A stretch of 64,000 nt of DNA, from assembly GCA_010645155.1 (NCBI GenBank), contig CM021318.1:771056-835055 (forward strand), in the 5' to 3' direction. The stretch's first letter is position 1. The number at the start of each line of letters is the position of its first letter. The notes beneath the pieces are model-generated. The model saw only the letters and a list, made by a program, of their open reading frames with translations. It was not told where the DNA came from and searched no databases. The position numbers were made by a program, and so were the translations under genes. Shown here in pieces: positions 31,801 through 46,800 of the stretch. This DNA comes from Tigriopus japonicus. Its lineage: Eukaryota; Arthropoda; Copepoda; Harpacticoida; Harpacticidae.

Positions 31801-34800
31801 GCATGCAGATGGTTGTGATAGTGGTTTCCATTGCTGGCATATCCCAATTCCACGTGGACCAGCATTGTTTCTAGCACAGATGGCGGAATCTGCAGAACAT
31901 CACCAAAGGCAATTTACTCACATAAGTTGAAGAGTTATTTCATATTTTCTCGAGGAGAGACAAAGGGGATTAAGGCTCATAAACCCAGCCAAATGGCGAC
32001 ACAAACGAAGGATTATGGTGGCCTTTGTTTGAATATTTCCGGTTCCGCTCACCTTGTACTTGTGTAAACAGCCATGGCGACTCAAGAGCTCATATCCCAT
32101 GAATCTTAAAGGCGACCCTTTGCAATTGACAGCCAAAGAAAATGTATCAAATGTCCATTCGTTGGAGAGCTAGAATTGGAAGAAAATCAGAAATGCAACG
32201 TCATTCATTCAGAACCCGCACATCGTAGTAACGAATATGAGCTTGTAGTATATCGTCAAGAACTTGCATTCACAGAACCGAATGCCCTTGAGACTTTATT
32301 GGATCCGAATGAGCTCGTTACTTGGTCTACTCTTGAAGTAGAGAGAGATGGCTCCATCCAGCTTTGTCAAACTATTGATTTCGGATGGAGGCCTTCTGTG
32401 GGTAAAAGTGTCGCGTTGGACCCTTGTGTCGCACAATTTGTTAAGCGTGTCAGATAATCCGGAACGAAAGAACCCCTGGCTCCAAGTTTCAAAAAGGTAA
32501 AAGTCCCGACTTGCTTTGCTTTTTTTACCTTGAGCGCTTTCTGGACCTCTGGCGGAATGATCATGAGTTGAGAGCTCGACATTCTCCGATAGATGCGTTC
32601 GATGAAGATCCCGGTTCGAATGGCGTTGGCCACTGACCGGAACGAAGGTCTCTCCTCTGACCTTCGAGTGACTTGTTCCTGTTTGGCGAATGTGGAGGCC
32701 AGCCACTTTCGAACCTCATCGGGAACAGCCTCAGATTGCAACTCGGAAAGGTCGTCTTCGTTCTCATCTCTGAAAAGTTGTTCAAGGCACAATGATCATC
32801 CGAGTCGCTTGGCATTTTTCTGGGACGGTTCTGAATTTTGGAACAAGTTTTTGCACCATGGAATAGGAAATAGGGGGGGGGCAATAGGGGAGGGCAAGTA
32901 TTTGGCCCCCTTTCAAGAGAAAAGAAAAGATTGGCGGTTTTGGTGACATATTGTCTAGCCAGTAGGAAATTGAACTTGTTGTACGAGAAGGGTCGAAAGG
33001 TCAATTATTAAGCATGCCAAGTGGAGAAACCATCATCCAGTTCATCTATGGATGTGTGATGCCAGTTGGATTTGGTACATTCAGGGTGGAGAGGAAAAAA
33101 CGGGAAAGAGACTAGTATGTTGAGGAGGTCATGATATGGTTAGTGACTAAAAGCACACCAATCCACGTTTCCATCAATGTTTAGACTTTAATGTGCCAAA
33201 GGCCGTGACGGATCATTCAAGTTGGTTGACTTTGAATCGCAAGGACGCATGCAGAAACCATCTTGCAACATGTTAAACCATCACAAATATCGGACTCTTG
33301 AACAACATTGAAAGCTCTTTTGAACCACATTAACAAAGAGAAATCACATCCATTTTGAAACGGTACCCTTTACCCAAAGTTCCACTCGAGTCACGCAATC
33401 GCAATCACACCAAATGAATTTTCTCTCCAGAGGTCAGTGCTACGAGAACCCAGGCAAGGAGTTCAATTATATCAATGAGATCTGTTGCCCGACAACATTT
33501 GAATAAAGTTTTCTAATTAAGCGAGTACCCTTCTTACGTCGAGAGATATTCAAATATCAACTTGGACCCATCTGTAGATTAGTAGTGCGGGGAAAAGTTT
33601 TCAGATTTCGCCCAGGAAAACTCCAAACGACACCCTCTTGTCTGAATATATCAAAGCTCTTGGATTTAGAAGCAGGCTAGGATTTGGAGAACAGAAGGGT
33701 CCATTGTGGAAGATTTCTTCAAGCCACTTCAAATTAGATCCTGCGTTTAAATGTACTTGAATGCAGTTTTGGTCGGGACAGAATGTCCCTACTTGAGGGA
33801 TTTGTCCCTCATTTCACTTTTCCCGGAAGTTGGACTCAATTCATCCAATCAGGTTCCAATCGACAGAGATCTGAACACAGATACACACACACAGAAAAAC
33901 AGAGACAAAGTACAAAACGCAAGGTACGAGGTGCTCAAACTTCAATTATACCTATCCGATTGAGTTCTGTCAAGTTTAACAAAGATCTGGACCAAACTGT
34001 TCCCAATGTATCTCCTTCAGGTAAATGTTTTAGTTTCGAGATTATGTGCTTTCAGGCTTATCTCAAGTCTCTTGCTCCATAGAAGCCAAAAGGGACATAA
34101 AAAGAGAAAGAACTGGAGGGAACATCATGCCTAATTGATATCAATTCCAATTACGGCAGACGCTTTGGAACAGATGGAACATGACTTTCAGATTGAGGAG
34201 AGGTCTGTCCATTATCAGGGAAGTCAAATGTGCACCAAGACAGGACCAACCTAGATCATGGACCTTTCTTGTGCTTTTGAGATGAATCTAGAAAATTCTT
34301 AATACACTTCACAAGGGCGATTTGGAGCAGAGCAAAGTTCTCCATGACTGATTGCACTGGATCAGTGGAAATGCAAAACGTGATTTGGTATTGTCGCTCT
34401 TGTGAAGCATGATGGAACATTCCAACAAAAAAGGGATTGTGATAAATCATTCGAGGCAGATGAATCGATACCAGTTTTTCCAAATCAAGTGCAGAAAGAG
34501 ATGAAACCAACCATTCGGATCAACATTAGGGGGCGTGTGACACAAACATAGAGGGAATGGGATAAGGCTGGTCATGGGTAGGTGGTTACGAGGGGAAGTT
34601 TAGCGGTGATCCGCCTTCCCGGGAAAGGAAGGCGGTCTCTAAGTTCTGTATTGTATTAGGGATGGAGCTGTTCAAGAACGGAGTAACACACAAACCTTAG
34701 ATCTTCCTCAGTCAAGGCACTGAATGTGGTGGATAGACAACAAAAATGTTTTGATATTATACATGTTTGTGAATTGGGAGTGGATTTTTATATCTGTGAC

Positions 34801-37800
34801 AAGTGAAGGCATGACACGGCAGTTGGCAACTCGGTAATTTTGTACACAAAAGTGATGACGACCTATTCAAGTGTTGGGCACATCTTGTCAAAACCAATGT
34901 GGAGCATGGCGGGATGTTTCTTAAGATAAATTAAAGACGCTCTGACCTCTCACATTGGCTTTAAACAAGTACTGGAAGGACAGATGGCTTTGTTCATGAA
35001 CGGAGATTTAGTTTGTTGTGCATGAGTTTGAGGCGGGAAATTTGAAACGCAGTGCGAAATCGGCTTTAAGGATGAGCGGGGAAGAGAACGCGGTGGTACA
35101 TGAAGCGAATGCTGCTTGGCTTGCAATGGTGAGTTGATTTGCTCGTTTAAGGCCACGGTATGATTCTGAGTTTTTTTAATGTAGAAATACGATTGAGAAA
35201 ATATTGTGACACTACCAAATTTGTTCGTTTTGCAATGTGGAGTTTATCGTGTTCAAGTTAAACGAATGAAGACACTCCACGATACCTTATCGAAGAATAT
35301 TGCTATGTGTGGAATCTAATTGCCATTCAGAAGTTTGCGTGTGATATACCTACCGTTCATTATTGCCAGAGTACATCTCAGTGTTTCTGAATGTAGCGAA
35401 CAATGAGAAAAAATCGTTTAAGAGGGGGAAAAGAGCCCTCAGCTAAGCAGCTACTGTGTCGTTGGTCGCAGGGAAGATAATCATCAGTTCTCTAGTTTGT
35501 CTCTGACATGAAATATCAGGGATTCGTGTGGACATAAAAGTATGTACTTTCGTTTCAAAACGTCTACTCGCCTATCAAAAATAAGCAAAATAAACTTGCA
35601 AAAACTTACTCAGCTTTGGCCGCCACAGCCTGTACCACCTCAGTCACGTACTCCAAATTGGAGATCAGGGTCTCAGGATCGATGGCGGACTCTTTCATCT
35701 TAGAGAGTAATTGCTTCAATCTAATAAAAGTATATTTGTGTTAAGTCGCAACCTAGTAGTAATATAGAGTATTTCCAACGAGGTCTTACTTCAAAAAGGC
35801 CTCACGAATGCCTGCAGGAGTGTCCGGAGCAGGCAGTTCCTCAGTTTTGAGAATCTCGTCCTCGCTCTCGTTTTGGGAGTCACCCTGAATAAGTCCGATT
35901 TGCATGAAACTGGCTTGGTCCATTTCGGTGGCTCCCAGGCTCTGTCCCAAGGCACTCAGTCCCCCAGGACTGTCCAAGATCTCGGAGGCAGTTAACGGGC
36001 TCGAAGACATGATGGCCACACTATCAGCTCGTGAGGCCGAGTGGGGTCGTCCAGATCGCGTCCGACGAAATATTCGAATCGTTTCACCTAAAGTGATACA
36101 GTGTTTAAATGAGCATTTTTGAATACCAGAAACTTTTGCAACCACTTTGGAGATGTAAAAACAATACAGAACACTTAATTGATTGATTTCTCCCTTATTG
36201 TTCAATTTTTTGCCCATTAGTCTTCGTCGGGAATATGTTGGAGCTGATCCTCTAACAGCTTTTAAAGCAGGGTTGATTTTTAAAATACTTTTCCTGATCA
36301 ACCTAATTTACATGGGTTTCCAGATCTGTCAACAGTAACCCATTAGTGGAGGGGTCGGCAACCGTTTTCGTGTCAAGGCCCACCAAATTAGTTTTGCTGA
36401 AGTCGGGGCCCACCAAACATATGGTGGCAGGTTCATGGGCCCACAAAATAACGATGAAAGACCACTGGGCCCACAAGTACAGTCATATGGATGTCTCTTG
36501 GGCCCATTATTTAGAACTTTTCTTATTGCTTGTGGGCCCAACAACGATCACCCTTGGGCCCACATGTGGGCCGAGACCCACCGTTTGCCGACCCCTGCAT
36601 TAGTGGATCAAATTTAGTATGAATATGAATTGCCTGAATAATTACTATTCCGTATTAGCAGGGAATCCCATTCCTTATAAAAAATTCGCAACCAACCAAA
36701 ATAGAATTCGTTTTATTAGATCAGGGGCGAGAAATCCATGATTTTGCTCAATACATGCTTGTAAAAAAAAAGTTTCGAACCATTCTTTGACTACAGCACT
36801 ACATCAAAAATTGTATTGTTCTGACATATGTTGGAAATCTATGCCGCGGATATGTTTTAACGCCCTTTTTGTACAGCATGCTCAAAAGGGAAAGGAAACA
36901 GGAGCTTTTACAAAAGCTTGGTCTCCGTTGATCATTGAAAATTGATCTTTGCCCCCACCATAACTTTTCTTGCCTCATATTTATCAACTCTTTGTTCATG
37001 CAACTAAAATAAAATATCAACATGTTGATTTGAAATTTGCTTGATTTTAGATTGATCCATGACAACATGCACATTTTCCCCTTTTTCATCACTAGTACTG
37101 ATTTTGAAGTATTGGAAAGTAGACATCTTTTAACTAGCTGGAACATTTTGGCTGATTTTTCAAATTCATTTAAGAAAGGATCCCAAAAACGAGAACTCAA
37201 TGAAAAAGCTAAAACTCGATCTATTCCATTGAGCGATGAAGATAGAAAAGCTTATAAAATAACGATTCGAAACAATGTGCTTGGAACAGATTGATGCACT
37301 TCTTGAAAGGGATCTTTGAACAAGACAGTTGGAAAAGCTTACAGTTGTTGGACCGATACTGCCTCTGGTTTAGACGGATTGGTGGATATTATAACAGGCT
37401 TTTTGAACCCGACTTTGTCCATTTCCTCACAATGTGTTCGGAGTATATACGAAAAAGAGCCTCTTTGTGGTCCCGGACTAACCCTTACCGTTATCTGTGG
37501 TAGCAAAAGGCGGTGGCTTTTGATTTGTTGAATCCTCTACATTCTTGGTATTGAGCGCCGCGTTATTGCTCCCAACCTTTTGCCCAGAGGATTTCCGACT
37601 GGCCACTGAAACATCATCCAACATGGAAAAGAGAAAGAAAAAGGAAATTGAATTCTTCGTCTTCTTTACATTCACATCAGGCCCTCAGGCCTTAGGCCCC
37701 CCTCTGACCAGAACCACTAGTTAATATCTTTCGAGGAACAACCACGAACAGATTCCAAGCTCCAATCGAGCTTGAAAGGCCAAAAAGGAAACCAAAAACC

Positions 37801-40800
37801 CTAATAAGAAATACAATAGAACGTTGGTTATTCAGGAAACCCTTTCATTTGAAAAGTTACCAATTTTGTATTCTGTTCCATCGACATCGGTGATGGTGAA
37901 CCACCTCTCTCCATTGGTCATCTTCTCTTTAACCTGGACCTTGGGAGCCAATATCGAATCCATGCTCTTGTTATGGCGAATGGACCGATGGCGAGGCCCA
38001 AATTGGTGGGCGTTCACCATGAGGAACGAGGAATGACGTTTGAGTTTGTCTCGATAGGCCAAGATCCGGTCCACCTCCTTAATAAGGGGGCTCTTGGGCG
38101 GTTCCGCCTCTTGGTCCAACTTATCCATATTGTCGGAAGGTGTCGAAGTATCAGTCACCATGAGATGAGATGGGATTTGAATTCGGCGTGGTCAACGAGA
38201 CTTGGCTTTGAATTTCTTGGCAGGCTCTGAGACATTCCAGATGACAGATCAAGCAATCATTTCTTGGGAAGAACTGGCTCGAGCCATGGTATGGAACATC
38301 TCGACCCTTTGATTTTTGAGCGAGAAGTGTAAAATGAGAACCCCAGAGGTGAATCTAAATATTTAAAGAGCGTCCTACTCCGTCGTTACGGCTGGATTTC
38401 GTCCTTGACGGATGCCTTTGAAGAATTCTCCTGAGAGAGTGAGTGAGTCAGAAGGAAGGACAAGAGATCATCTCCATATCGGTGGGAAACCCGAACCTTT
38501 ACCAATATATGTAAGGATTCACGATTCCCCATCGAGTTGAGGCACGCAATGGTGAGCGCTCTCAGATCCCTTCTAAGCCACAAACAAGGCCAGAGGAGAC
38601 TCATCTATTACTATTCCGAATATTTTCCATTACAAATGCTGACGTGTATGCAGCAATAGCGGGAGCAGCAGCAGCCGGAAGAAAGACGATCGGGAGCATA
38701 CATAGTACATGGAGCGAATCAACCTATTGGAGGGAAATCTCTCGTCTGCCCATAATTCCGTATGGATCAATGATGGTAATCAATAAGTCGTCCCAAATTT
38801 GGCCCTCGCTTCTAAGGCTACCTCGTCCGTTCAGGATCTCGCTTTATCAACTGTTTCCAGAGTTGTTGGAGAGGAAAAGGAGCAATCAGAGATGAAGAAA
38901 GAGGCGAAGAACGCTTCCAAGACAGACAGACGGCCATTGGAACCATTATCATCTTCATGCTCTGCTATCTGACTTTGTGTGTTTGTGTGCCTTTTATGCT
39001 TGCTTGGTTGGTTGGTTGGTTGGTTGGCTGGATGGATAGAAAGCTTGACTTCTCCTTGTCCCTCGACCAAAGGCCTCCAAGGCCAATGGAAGAGGGGAGT
39101 TGGTTTTCTCTCTGGCCCTCGCTTCTACTTCCCGCTCTTTCTTTCTTTCTCTCTCTCTCTCTGTCTGTCTGTTTATCTCCCGTTCTTTTTTCCCTTCCTT
39201 CACACAATGGGTCGTAATCAACAAGTAGTCTCGACCATCATTAATCAAATGTTCCTTCTAGCTACTAACTCCAATGTTTACCGATGACTGATCTCCAACT
39301 TGGAAATCAACTCAGATGCAATTGAGGCAAAGCCTCAGATGAACACCTTCAATTGATCTTGAGACCTTTGGAACCAATTGCAAGAGATCTATTGAACAAA
39401 CAGGACACCTTTGAAGAGTCTTCGGCCAAGCCTAATTTCGGAATCTTCCCAAGAAAAACGCTTACAATTCTGTCATTGGCTGACCACTCCAAGGGAGTAA
39501 CACTTCAGATTTCAAGCGAATCCAAGTATACAGGCAAAGGGATTACGGATCGTACATTTAACGTGGAAAAAACAAATGGTTTGAACCAAAGTGAGACTAC
39601 CGAACAGGTCTCGAACTCAATAGGGTTCGGGTGCGAAGGTGAAAAGGCATTCAAATCCAAATAAGAACTTGATGGAGTTTTGCACGACGAGAAATCCTTG
39701 TCTTCTCCCGTAACATAAAATCCTCCTTTTACGGCACATGTGATTGTAGTCTAGTCCATAGTAAAAACAGCAGCACTTTCAAGGTCCGCTCAATAAACTC
39801 ATGGTGAGCAACGACAGAAGAAGAAGATGAAACAGTGGTACACTTCCCCTAAAAGTTTTCTTTTTGCGGCATTACATCACTTTCTTGGCACTTTATAATT
39901 TACCACCAGCCCATCGTTGTTTGTATGGACTTGAGCGGGTCGAGCAGAGAGAACGATGGCAAGGTCTTAATGAGACTGTTCCACGAGCAAATTGATGAGG
40001 CCATTTTTATAAGAAGCACACGCCAAGAGGGTCGATCTTGTTCTCCCAAATCAGTCAGAGCTTGCGAGAGCTCTAAGCCTTGTAACTAATCCGTGACGTT
40101 TTCAGCAAAGGCAGGGTAATTCTACTACAAGAGAGATTCGTGTGATGAGAGTACCATCATGAAACTTAAACTGAGACAAACAACAGTCTTGTTATTGAGA
40201 GTTAGAAAGCTCTCCGTGGTATTGACAAACATAATGGATCCAGGTAATACGTAGAGAAGAGCGAGGAATTCCCTGGGTTTAGGCCTAATTTCAGAACACC
40301 GATGAGTGAGGGGAAGTCTTGAAACTCGTGTTGCCTTGTCTAGTAACCATAATTCCAGTTTCCATTCACTTTACATGAATCATTCGAATGTCTTCTTTTT
40401 TTTGCCTAAAGTGAGTACATTTTATTTGTAATGCTGTTTTTAGTTGTGCTTGGGACGACTGTGTTACAAGAAGTCATCTGAAATGTTCCTTTTTGTCCCT
40501 GAAAGTTTGTTTAAAAGCTTTAAAACCCCACTTTTCTTCTTCTAAAGAACAGTAGAAAGAAATTGTGAAAAATTAAATGAGTCTCATGCAGAATATCAAA
40601 TTGTTCCTTGTTACGGTACATGAACAACGCCTTAAAAAATGTCCAAACCAATTGCCGATCGCATATATCAAGGAGTTATTGAAACGTCAATGCTTGTCAT
40701 GATCTCTTGAAGCATTCATTGGGAAATTTGATGCTTGTCGTTATTCATTTAGAGCTCTGCTGCTTCATGATGGTCCTCCAAAGGCCTGCTAGTTTACGAA

Positions 40801-43800
40801 CTAGAGCTAGATATTCGTGTTATCAACCAATAATTTTATTCTCTTCCAGAGCATGAAGGCAGGTCCTGAAAGCGAGTGGGATGATCATCAAGGTTTGACA
40901 TCACTCTTGATGGACTTGACCTTTAATTTGATGTGAGAACTCCCCCCAAGAGACACTCCTCGTGGTATTCGTTCCTTTTTGATGTCCTGCTTTTTATGGA
41001 TTTCCAAAGAACTCCGATCGGACCGACGTCATCTTAGTCCATAAACTTGGATGATGGCAAGATCATTGGATGGAATGTCATTCAAGAGGATTACTACACT
41101 CTGCTGAAGCTTTTTTCTCACTAATCGATAAATCGAACCCTGACCTCTAAAACGCTCGAGGTTGGGTGATTTGAATTTGCCTAGTTCCCGCTTCATGAAC
41201 CGGAAATATCTCTACTGTGGATTTCCAAGTTACATCATTGAACTGCAGGATCGTGATGACGAGATGAGTTGGAATGTCTTGGAAGCTCGAACCATGAAAA
41301 CCGCGTCTAGACCAAAATTTGTTAATCCCCGATAACTTAATGATATGGTTAGTTCTGGCTGGATGTGGGCTTCCACATTAATTTATCAACTCCAATGGTT
41401 CCGGGCGAACATTTCTAGATGCGATCAGGACTACAATATAAGTTTAGCGTCCACCCTTCTGGTTGGTCGTGTAGTTCATCCACCTCGAACATGTCTCGCG
41501 GAGGGGACCGATCGACATCTTGGCCGTATGATTTAGTCCCAAGTTGATTGTCAGGCAATAAAGGGTGGTCATTAGTCTGAATCTCATTCGTCGTATCGGA
41601 CTTCTCCTTTGGCCTCCTGGCATGAACCTGAGGAAAGTGCTCTAAATACGTATCTGATCTGAGAAAAGTTATTGTTTCTGCTTGGCTGATTTGCATTCAC
41701 TTTTTCTGGGAGGATTTTGGTCTTGTCCACGACTCCACGTCATGAATTAAATCCGAGGACTTTTTTCCGCTTCTTTGCGTTGTTTCTCGAGAATTGCCAA
41801 ATTGCAGAAGGCCAAGCATGTTAGATTCTTTACCCGTGAAGTACACGAGAACAGAAGTCGTATTGCACAGAGATGATCATCGCTGTCGTCGTCGTCGTCG
41901 TCGTCGTCATCCTTTCAACAACATATCCCAATGACCTTTTGCTTATTCTGGAGATGGTTGGTGCTTGGCATATTACACTATCATTAGTAACTGTTTGGTA
42001 CTTGACGCAAATTGCTTGAAACGCGAAGAATCGTCAAATATGGGAAGTGCGAAGAAGATAAACTCCTTGGGGGCCACTTTGGCCAACCCAACCCGCCTCT
42101 CACACACGAACACATATCCTCCAAGTGACGTACGTACTACCACATGGCGCAAGATGGTTGAGCAGTTTCATTTTATTGAGCCTCGTCTCCGACTCTCGAT
42201 ATCATTTGGATGTCTTTGGCCATTCGCTCTTTCTTGAACCACTCGGACCTTGGAATCATTTTCGCGTCAACTTTTGACAATTGTCAAACTCAGGGAGATC
42301 GGGCAAGACGGACGCCCAAATTAACAGATATCCAAGCGCACCCACCCATATTGAAGTGCGTTGAGCTGTAGAAACAAGACTAACTTATCCCGCACAATGG
42401 CTGTTAATTTGAAACGATGCCCATAAGTAAAGACTTCAAGTGCCAATTCAGATATCGGAGGCCCTTTTCAAAGTGGAGACGCTCATTCTGAGTAGAAGTA
42501 TCGCTCGATCGTTGTTTAAGCACCATACGCAGTCTTTGGATAGTGCCAGACTTTTTTTGACTACTCAATTCTTGGCAAGAAGACGCCTTGATGGGTTTTG
42601 AGGCTCAAAATTGCGCGGAGTTGAGGTGTCAACACAGTATATCAACAGATCCATTAATTTACTGGCTGATGGTGGCATAGAACAATAATGAAAAATAAAC
42701 AGACGCGCTGGTTGAGACCTCAAAACTCAAAAAAACTCGGCTGCCAACGAGCCAATTGACATTTCAACAGCCACCCCATTTTTTTTCGACAGAAGTGCAC
42801 ATTCCAAAGTAAATGTATCTGGGCTGATGATGAGCGACAGGTCTTCCTGAGGCCCAAGACTAACCATACAATCATACGTTGTACCACAATCGTAGTTGCT
42901 ATCGTCATCATCATTATCATTACGTAAATATTAAAGAGTGCCAATGGAGCGGAGGCCAAACTGGGCGATTGTTGTTTATAGCCAGATAAGTATCTTCCAA
43001 TGAGGGTTTCCTGAACTATTAGGCTTCAAAAGCCGTCTGGATGAAGTGTGATTCTGAGCACTTCTTAAGCTGAATCATACCGGCTAGCATTTCACATCAA
43101 GCTCAGATAGAAGATTAAACTATTCAAGATCTACTCGAGGGTTTCTCACACAAAGATAAACCACGACAGCTGTCCGTTTTTTAATCCGTAGAAGGGTGAC
43201 CATAATTACTTTGCGCAGTGGAGAAAAATCTCATATACCAGACACGTCTTCTTCGAGGGCCTATTCTGTCTTTGAGGTGCAAATGTGCTTGTTTGAGTTT
43301 CAATATTTGTTTTCTGTCTTCATCATTAATTGCACGAGAAGGCCCTTTCGCAAAGAAGCATCTTGCGGAGCATTCTTGCTATTGTTCCAAACTTTTCCAA
43401 TCTCACAGAGTCCCTGAGGTTTTTCCCGTGGTTGTTTTTTCTCGAACTCTGCGAAAAGCTTTCGTCATTAAGCCTGAGGAGGTTGGGGGGGGCCTCTTTT
43501 TTTACACGCCAACCCAAATGGTCCAAGAAAACTTGGAGGCGAAGATCTTTTTCCTTGGCCCACCGAGAGAAGTTTTCCAGTGGAGCCATTTACCCGGAGA
43601 GACTCCAATGATGAGGATCGAATCGACGAACCAACCCGTGATAGGAGTTTTCTAATCATGGTTCTTCAACTCTACTACACTGAGTAAGTGAGTTAGAGAG
43701 TGCTCCTTAGCAATCATTTTCAGCCATACGCTCTTCAAAATGACTACGATAATCAAGGAGGAAACCATCGTGGCAAGTTAATTTTCACAATATTAGTCCC

Positions 43801-46800
43801 ATGATTAATGGCGAGAGATGCCAAGACAGGCGTGAAATTCTCGAGACGAGAGGTAGATCCGAATTTGATGCCAGCTTCGACAAACACCAAACCGAGCTCC
43901 GTGATGAATGATGCTCTTTCACATCATTGTGTGACGCTCTATTATACAGAACAATATTCGGTTGGCGTGACAAGAAATGGTTGGTCTCCGTTCAACTAAC
44001 TAGTCCACTATTTGCCGTATGTTTTTTAGCTTTTTATGGCGGAATGAGACTCAAATGCATCCATCCACCGTCGTCTCTCTTGACCACGATACAAATTGAT
44101 AATCGGGGAAGCCTTTAATGGTGCTAACTCGATGGCGGTCGTAAATACTTGGAATCCATCCATTCATGTTAATATCGCGTGAGAAGACTCGTTTTTACCC
44201 CCGTTTCTCGACCAACTTATCACAGATAAACTGGGAGTGTCAAACATGGCGCCCAGATTAGGATTAGGATCAGCAGAATCATTGGGCGGAATGGGCCCCC
44301 AAATGGGGAGATTGCCGAATTTATGAAGTGACAAACAACCCAAGATGGGTTTTGGGGTGACACTTTCAAGTGACCATAGCTAATTATTTCTTGTGTACGT
44401 GAGACCCATTGGAAACGGAGGATGCAAATCTGTGGGTATGATCGAGTTCGACCAAAATAGGTTTTGAGCACCATACCCATTCTCACCTAATTGCGCCGAT
44501 GATCTAGTTTGGGGGGGGGGCGAAAACATCATTAAATTCAATATTTTGGCAGGCAAGTCCTTAGCAGGCAAGCAACACGTTCACCACCAATCAAGACAAT
44601 CTTATCACCTCTCGGATCAGACGAAATTCTCAAGACATGGGCTCGTAAATCTGACCCCAGGAAATAATTGACAGATTTGGAAACCTCAATGAAAACACGA
44701 AAAACGAGCCAGGGTTTCTTGAGAGCGGTCCAACAAGGCCAAGCCTTCCCTAGCAGCCAGCCAAGGTCGCCAGACTGATCACGTGACCACGATTTGGCCG
44801 TGGTCAATCGGTTTTTCTTCTTCTTTGGTTTGAAATCTCTCACATTTGCTTCGACTTCAATCATAATGGATACCAATCTTGGCAATGTATTCATTCTCAT
44901 ATCGAAAACATTATCTCCGAACAGGTCCAGTCTGAAACTGGTACTCCAAGCAGCTTTTAATGGTAATTCAAGAAAAGTCTCTTCTCTTCCATACCACTTG
45001 GGAAGAACACATTTCGTTTGAAATTGGTGCTCGTCTGAAACTGAAATGAAGGCAATGTTTATGGCTCGCCTTCCTTCCTTTTATTCGTGGTGCCACCCTT
45101 CTTAGAATAAAACTTTCCACACGTGGTCCGATGACTTCACTCTGCGTCCAAGCGCCACTTCCCGTTGTAATGTCAGTCCAAAATTTTGCTTATTTTCCCA
45201 TTTGAGGGTGTCTTAATGGCTGTCCACGAGGTTCTCTGGTTCCGGGTAATGAACCTCGTCCAAGTCCTGAGGGCAGGGTGGTGAGAATGGACGACATTTA
45301 GCATTTTAATGGTTTCTAAACAGCCCCGCATTCCCCCATTTACGGTAAAGCGCGTTACGACCGAGCACGTCCATCCGCGTGTTCTAACTTCAATTTGAGA
45401 TCCCTCAATTTCAACCCCAACCATTAGAAAAAGATCGGTAGAAACGCCTTTTAGATAGTATTGTGTCATTTTTTGTCAAAGTAAACTTTCATTAAAGTGC
45501 TCTGTGAAGGACCTTTGACCGGACCACATTTTTTGGCCATGTAAATGTCCCTAATTTTTTCCTCAGCTGGAGCTCGATCTAGTTGTTGGTGAACGTTAAA
45601 GAACCCCTTTGAGTAGGTTACTAATCAGCCGTTCCAACAGGTTTTCTTTTCAAATTAGGACACATATTCCTCGCTCAATCGTAACAAATATTAGGGAACT
45701 CCCAAACTTACAAAATTGCCTAGTGCACCACGCGAATGTGAATCAAGTCAAATCAACAATTACATGGTGAATTGTGATTCTTCATGGCACTTACAATACA
45801 TTACGCTCACAGGTAAACACACGCATTCACATTCAGGCGAACAAAAAACACGTAATCCATGAGCCTCTCTTTTATTATGCTTAGCTTACAGTTCAAAAAC
45901 CCTCGAGCCATAACTCTCCTCCTTCTCCTTCAGTTGTTCAATGATATCGTACTAAGCCAACCAAAGAGTGCTTAGGTGTAAATAAGCGTAAAAAGAGAGC
46001 CGAGTTATTCGTAATCATTTTCCTCCATAGGAGAAGAAGGGTATAGTTTGCATATTTCAATCCGAGAACCCTAGCAAAAGCTATCGGGCATCGAATAGCC
46101 AGAATTGATAATATCCTTTGAGCTAGCTCGTCGTTCTCGTTGATGGATTTGAAATTAACAATGAAATAATTGAATAGCCCCAGGGGCATCACAATCTTTA
46201 TGTATGCATGCATTACTCCTCTTTGATATTCGTTGATACGTTCCCAAGGACCTCTGGCTCGGTTCCCTTCGTTTATTTCCAACTGGAATCTCTCTTTCTT
46301 TCTCTTTCACTGGATGTCTTTGAAAGAGTCCTCCTTGCCATGGCAAGATATATTATTCTCTGGCAGCACGAGTTGTTGAAACAGAGGAATCTCTATAGGA
46401 TATGATCAAAGACCTTTCTGGCCTAGGGACAACAACTGAAGCAGATATTATTAGACCCCCGGTCAAGAAATAATGAACTGCCACTTCCAGAATTTTAATG
46501 AAAAAGGGTGACTAACTAGCAAACGGACAGCTTCAAAATTGAAGAAGCCGAGGTATTCTCGAGAGCATATTTTGGCAAGACTCTAAGAGGAGCTCATCTT
46601 TTAATCCCATTAAGGTTGATCGGTTGCAACTAATCCCAATATATATGCCCCTCGTTCACTCAAGACATGTCAAATTCTTGACTAGCTAATAAAAACACGG
46701 GCCTAATTTGGGGCCACAATCTCGACTCTTGTGATCAAGGAGGAGTTCAAGTAGTTTTGCTTGTCACTGTTCCTCACAACCAAGCGTTCAAACACGCTGA

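Noticed and set aside
25398..38161. First impression of a PDE4/dunce-type phosphodiesterase
   Set aside because: The EVRKWLASTF and FRSVANAIRTGIFIERIYR blocks, the autoinhibitory helix and the GFIDFIVSPTLNVLGD ending are PDE1 features; PDE4 UCR1/UCR2 sequences are absent.
38386..38604. Minus-strand frame just upstream of the proximal PDE1 exon with a GTAAAG donor
   Set aside because: It ends in phase 0, which does not fit exon 2; it may be 5' UTR, but coding use is unsupported.
39353..39664. 103-residue plus-strand frame in the PDE1 intron
   Set aside because: Antisense to the gene, no domain, no splice or poly(A) signals.
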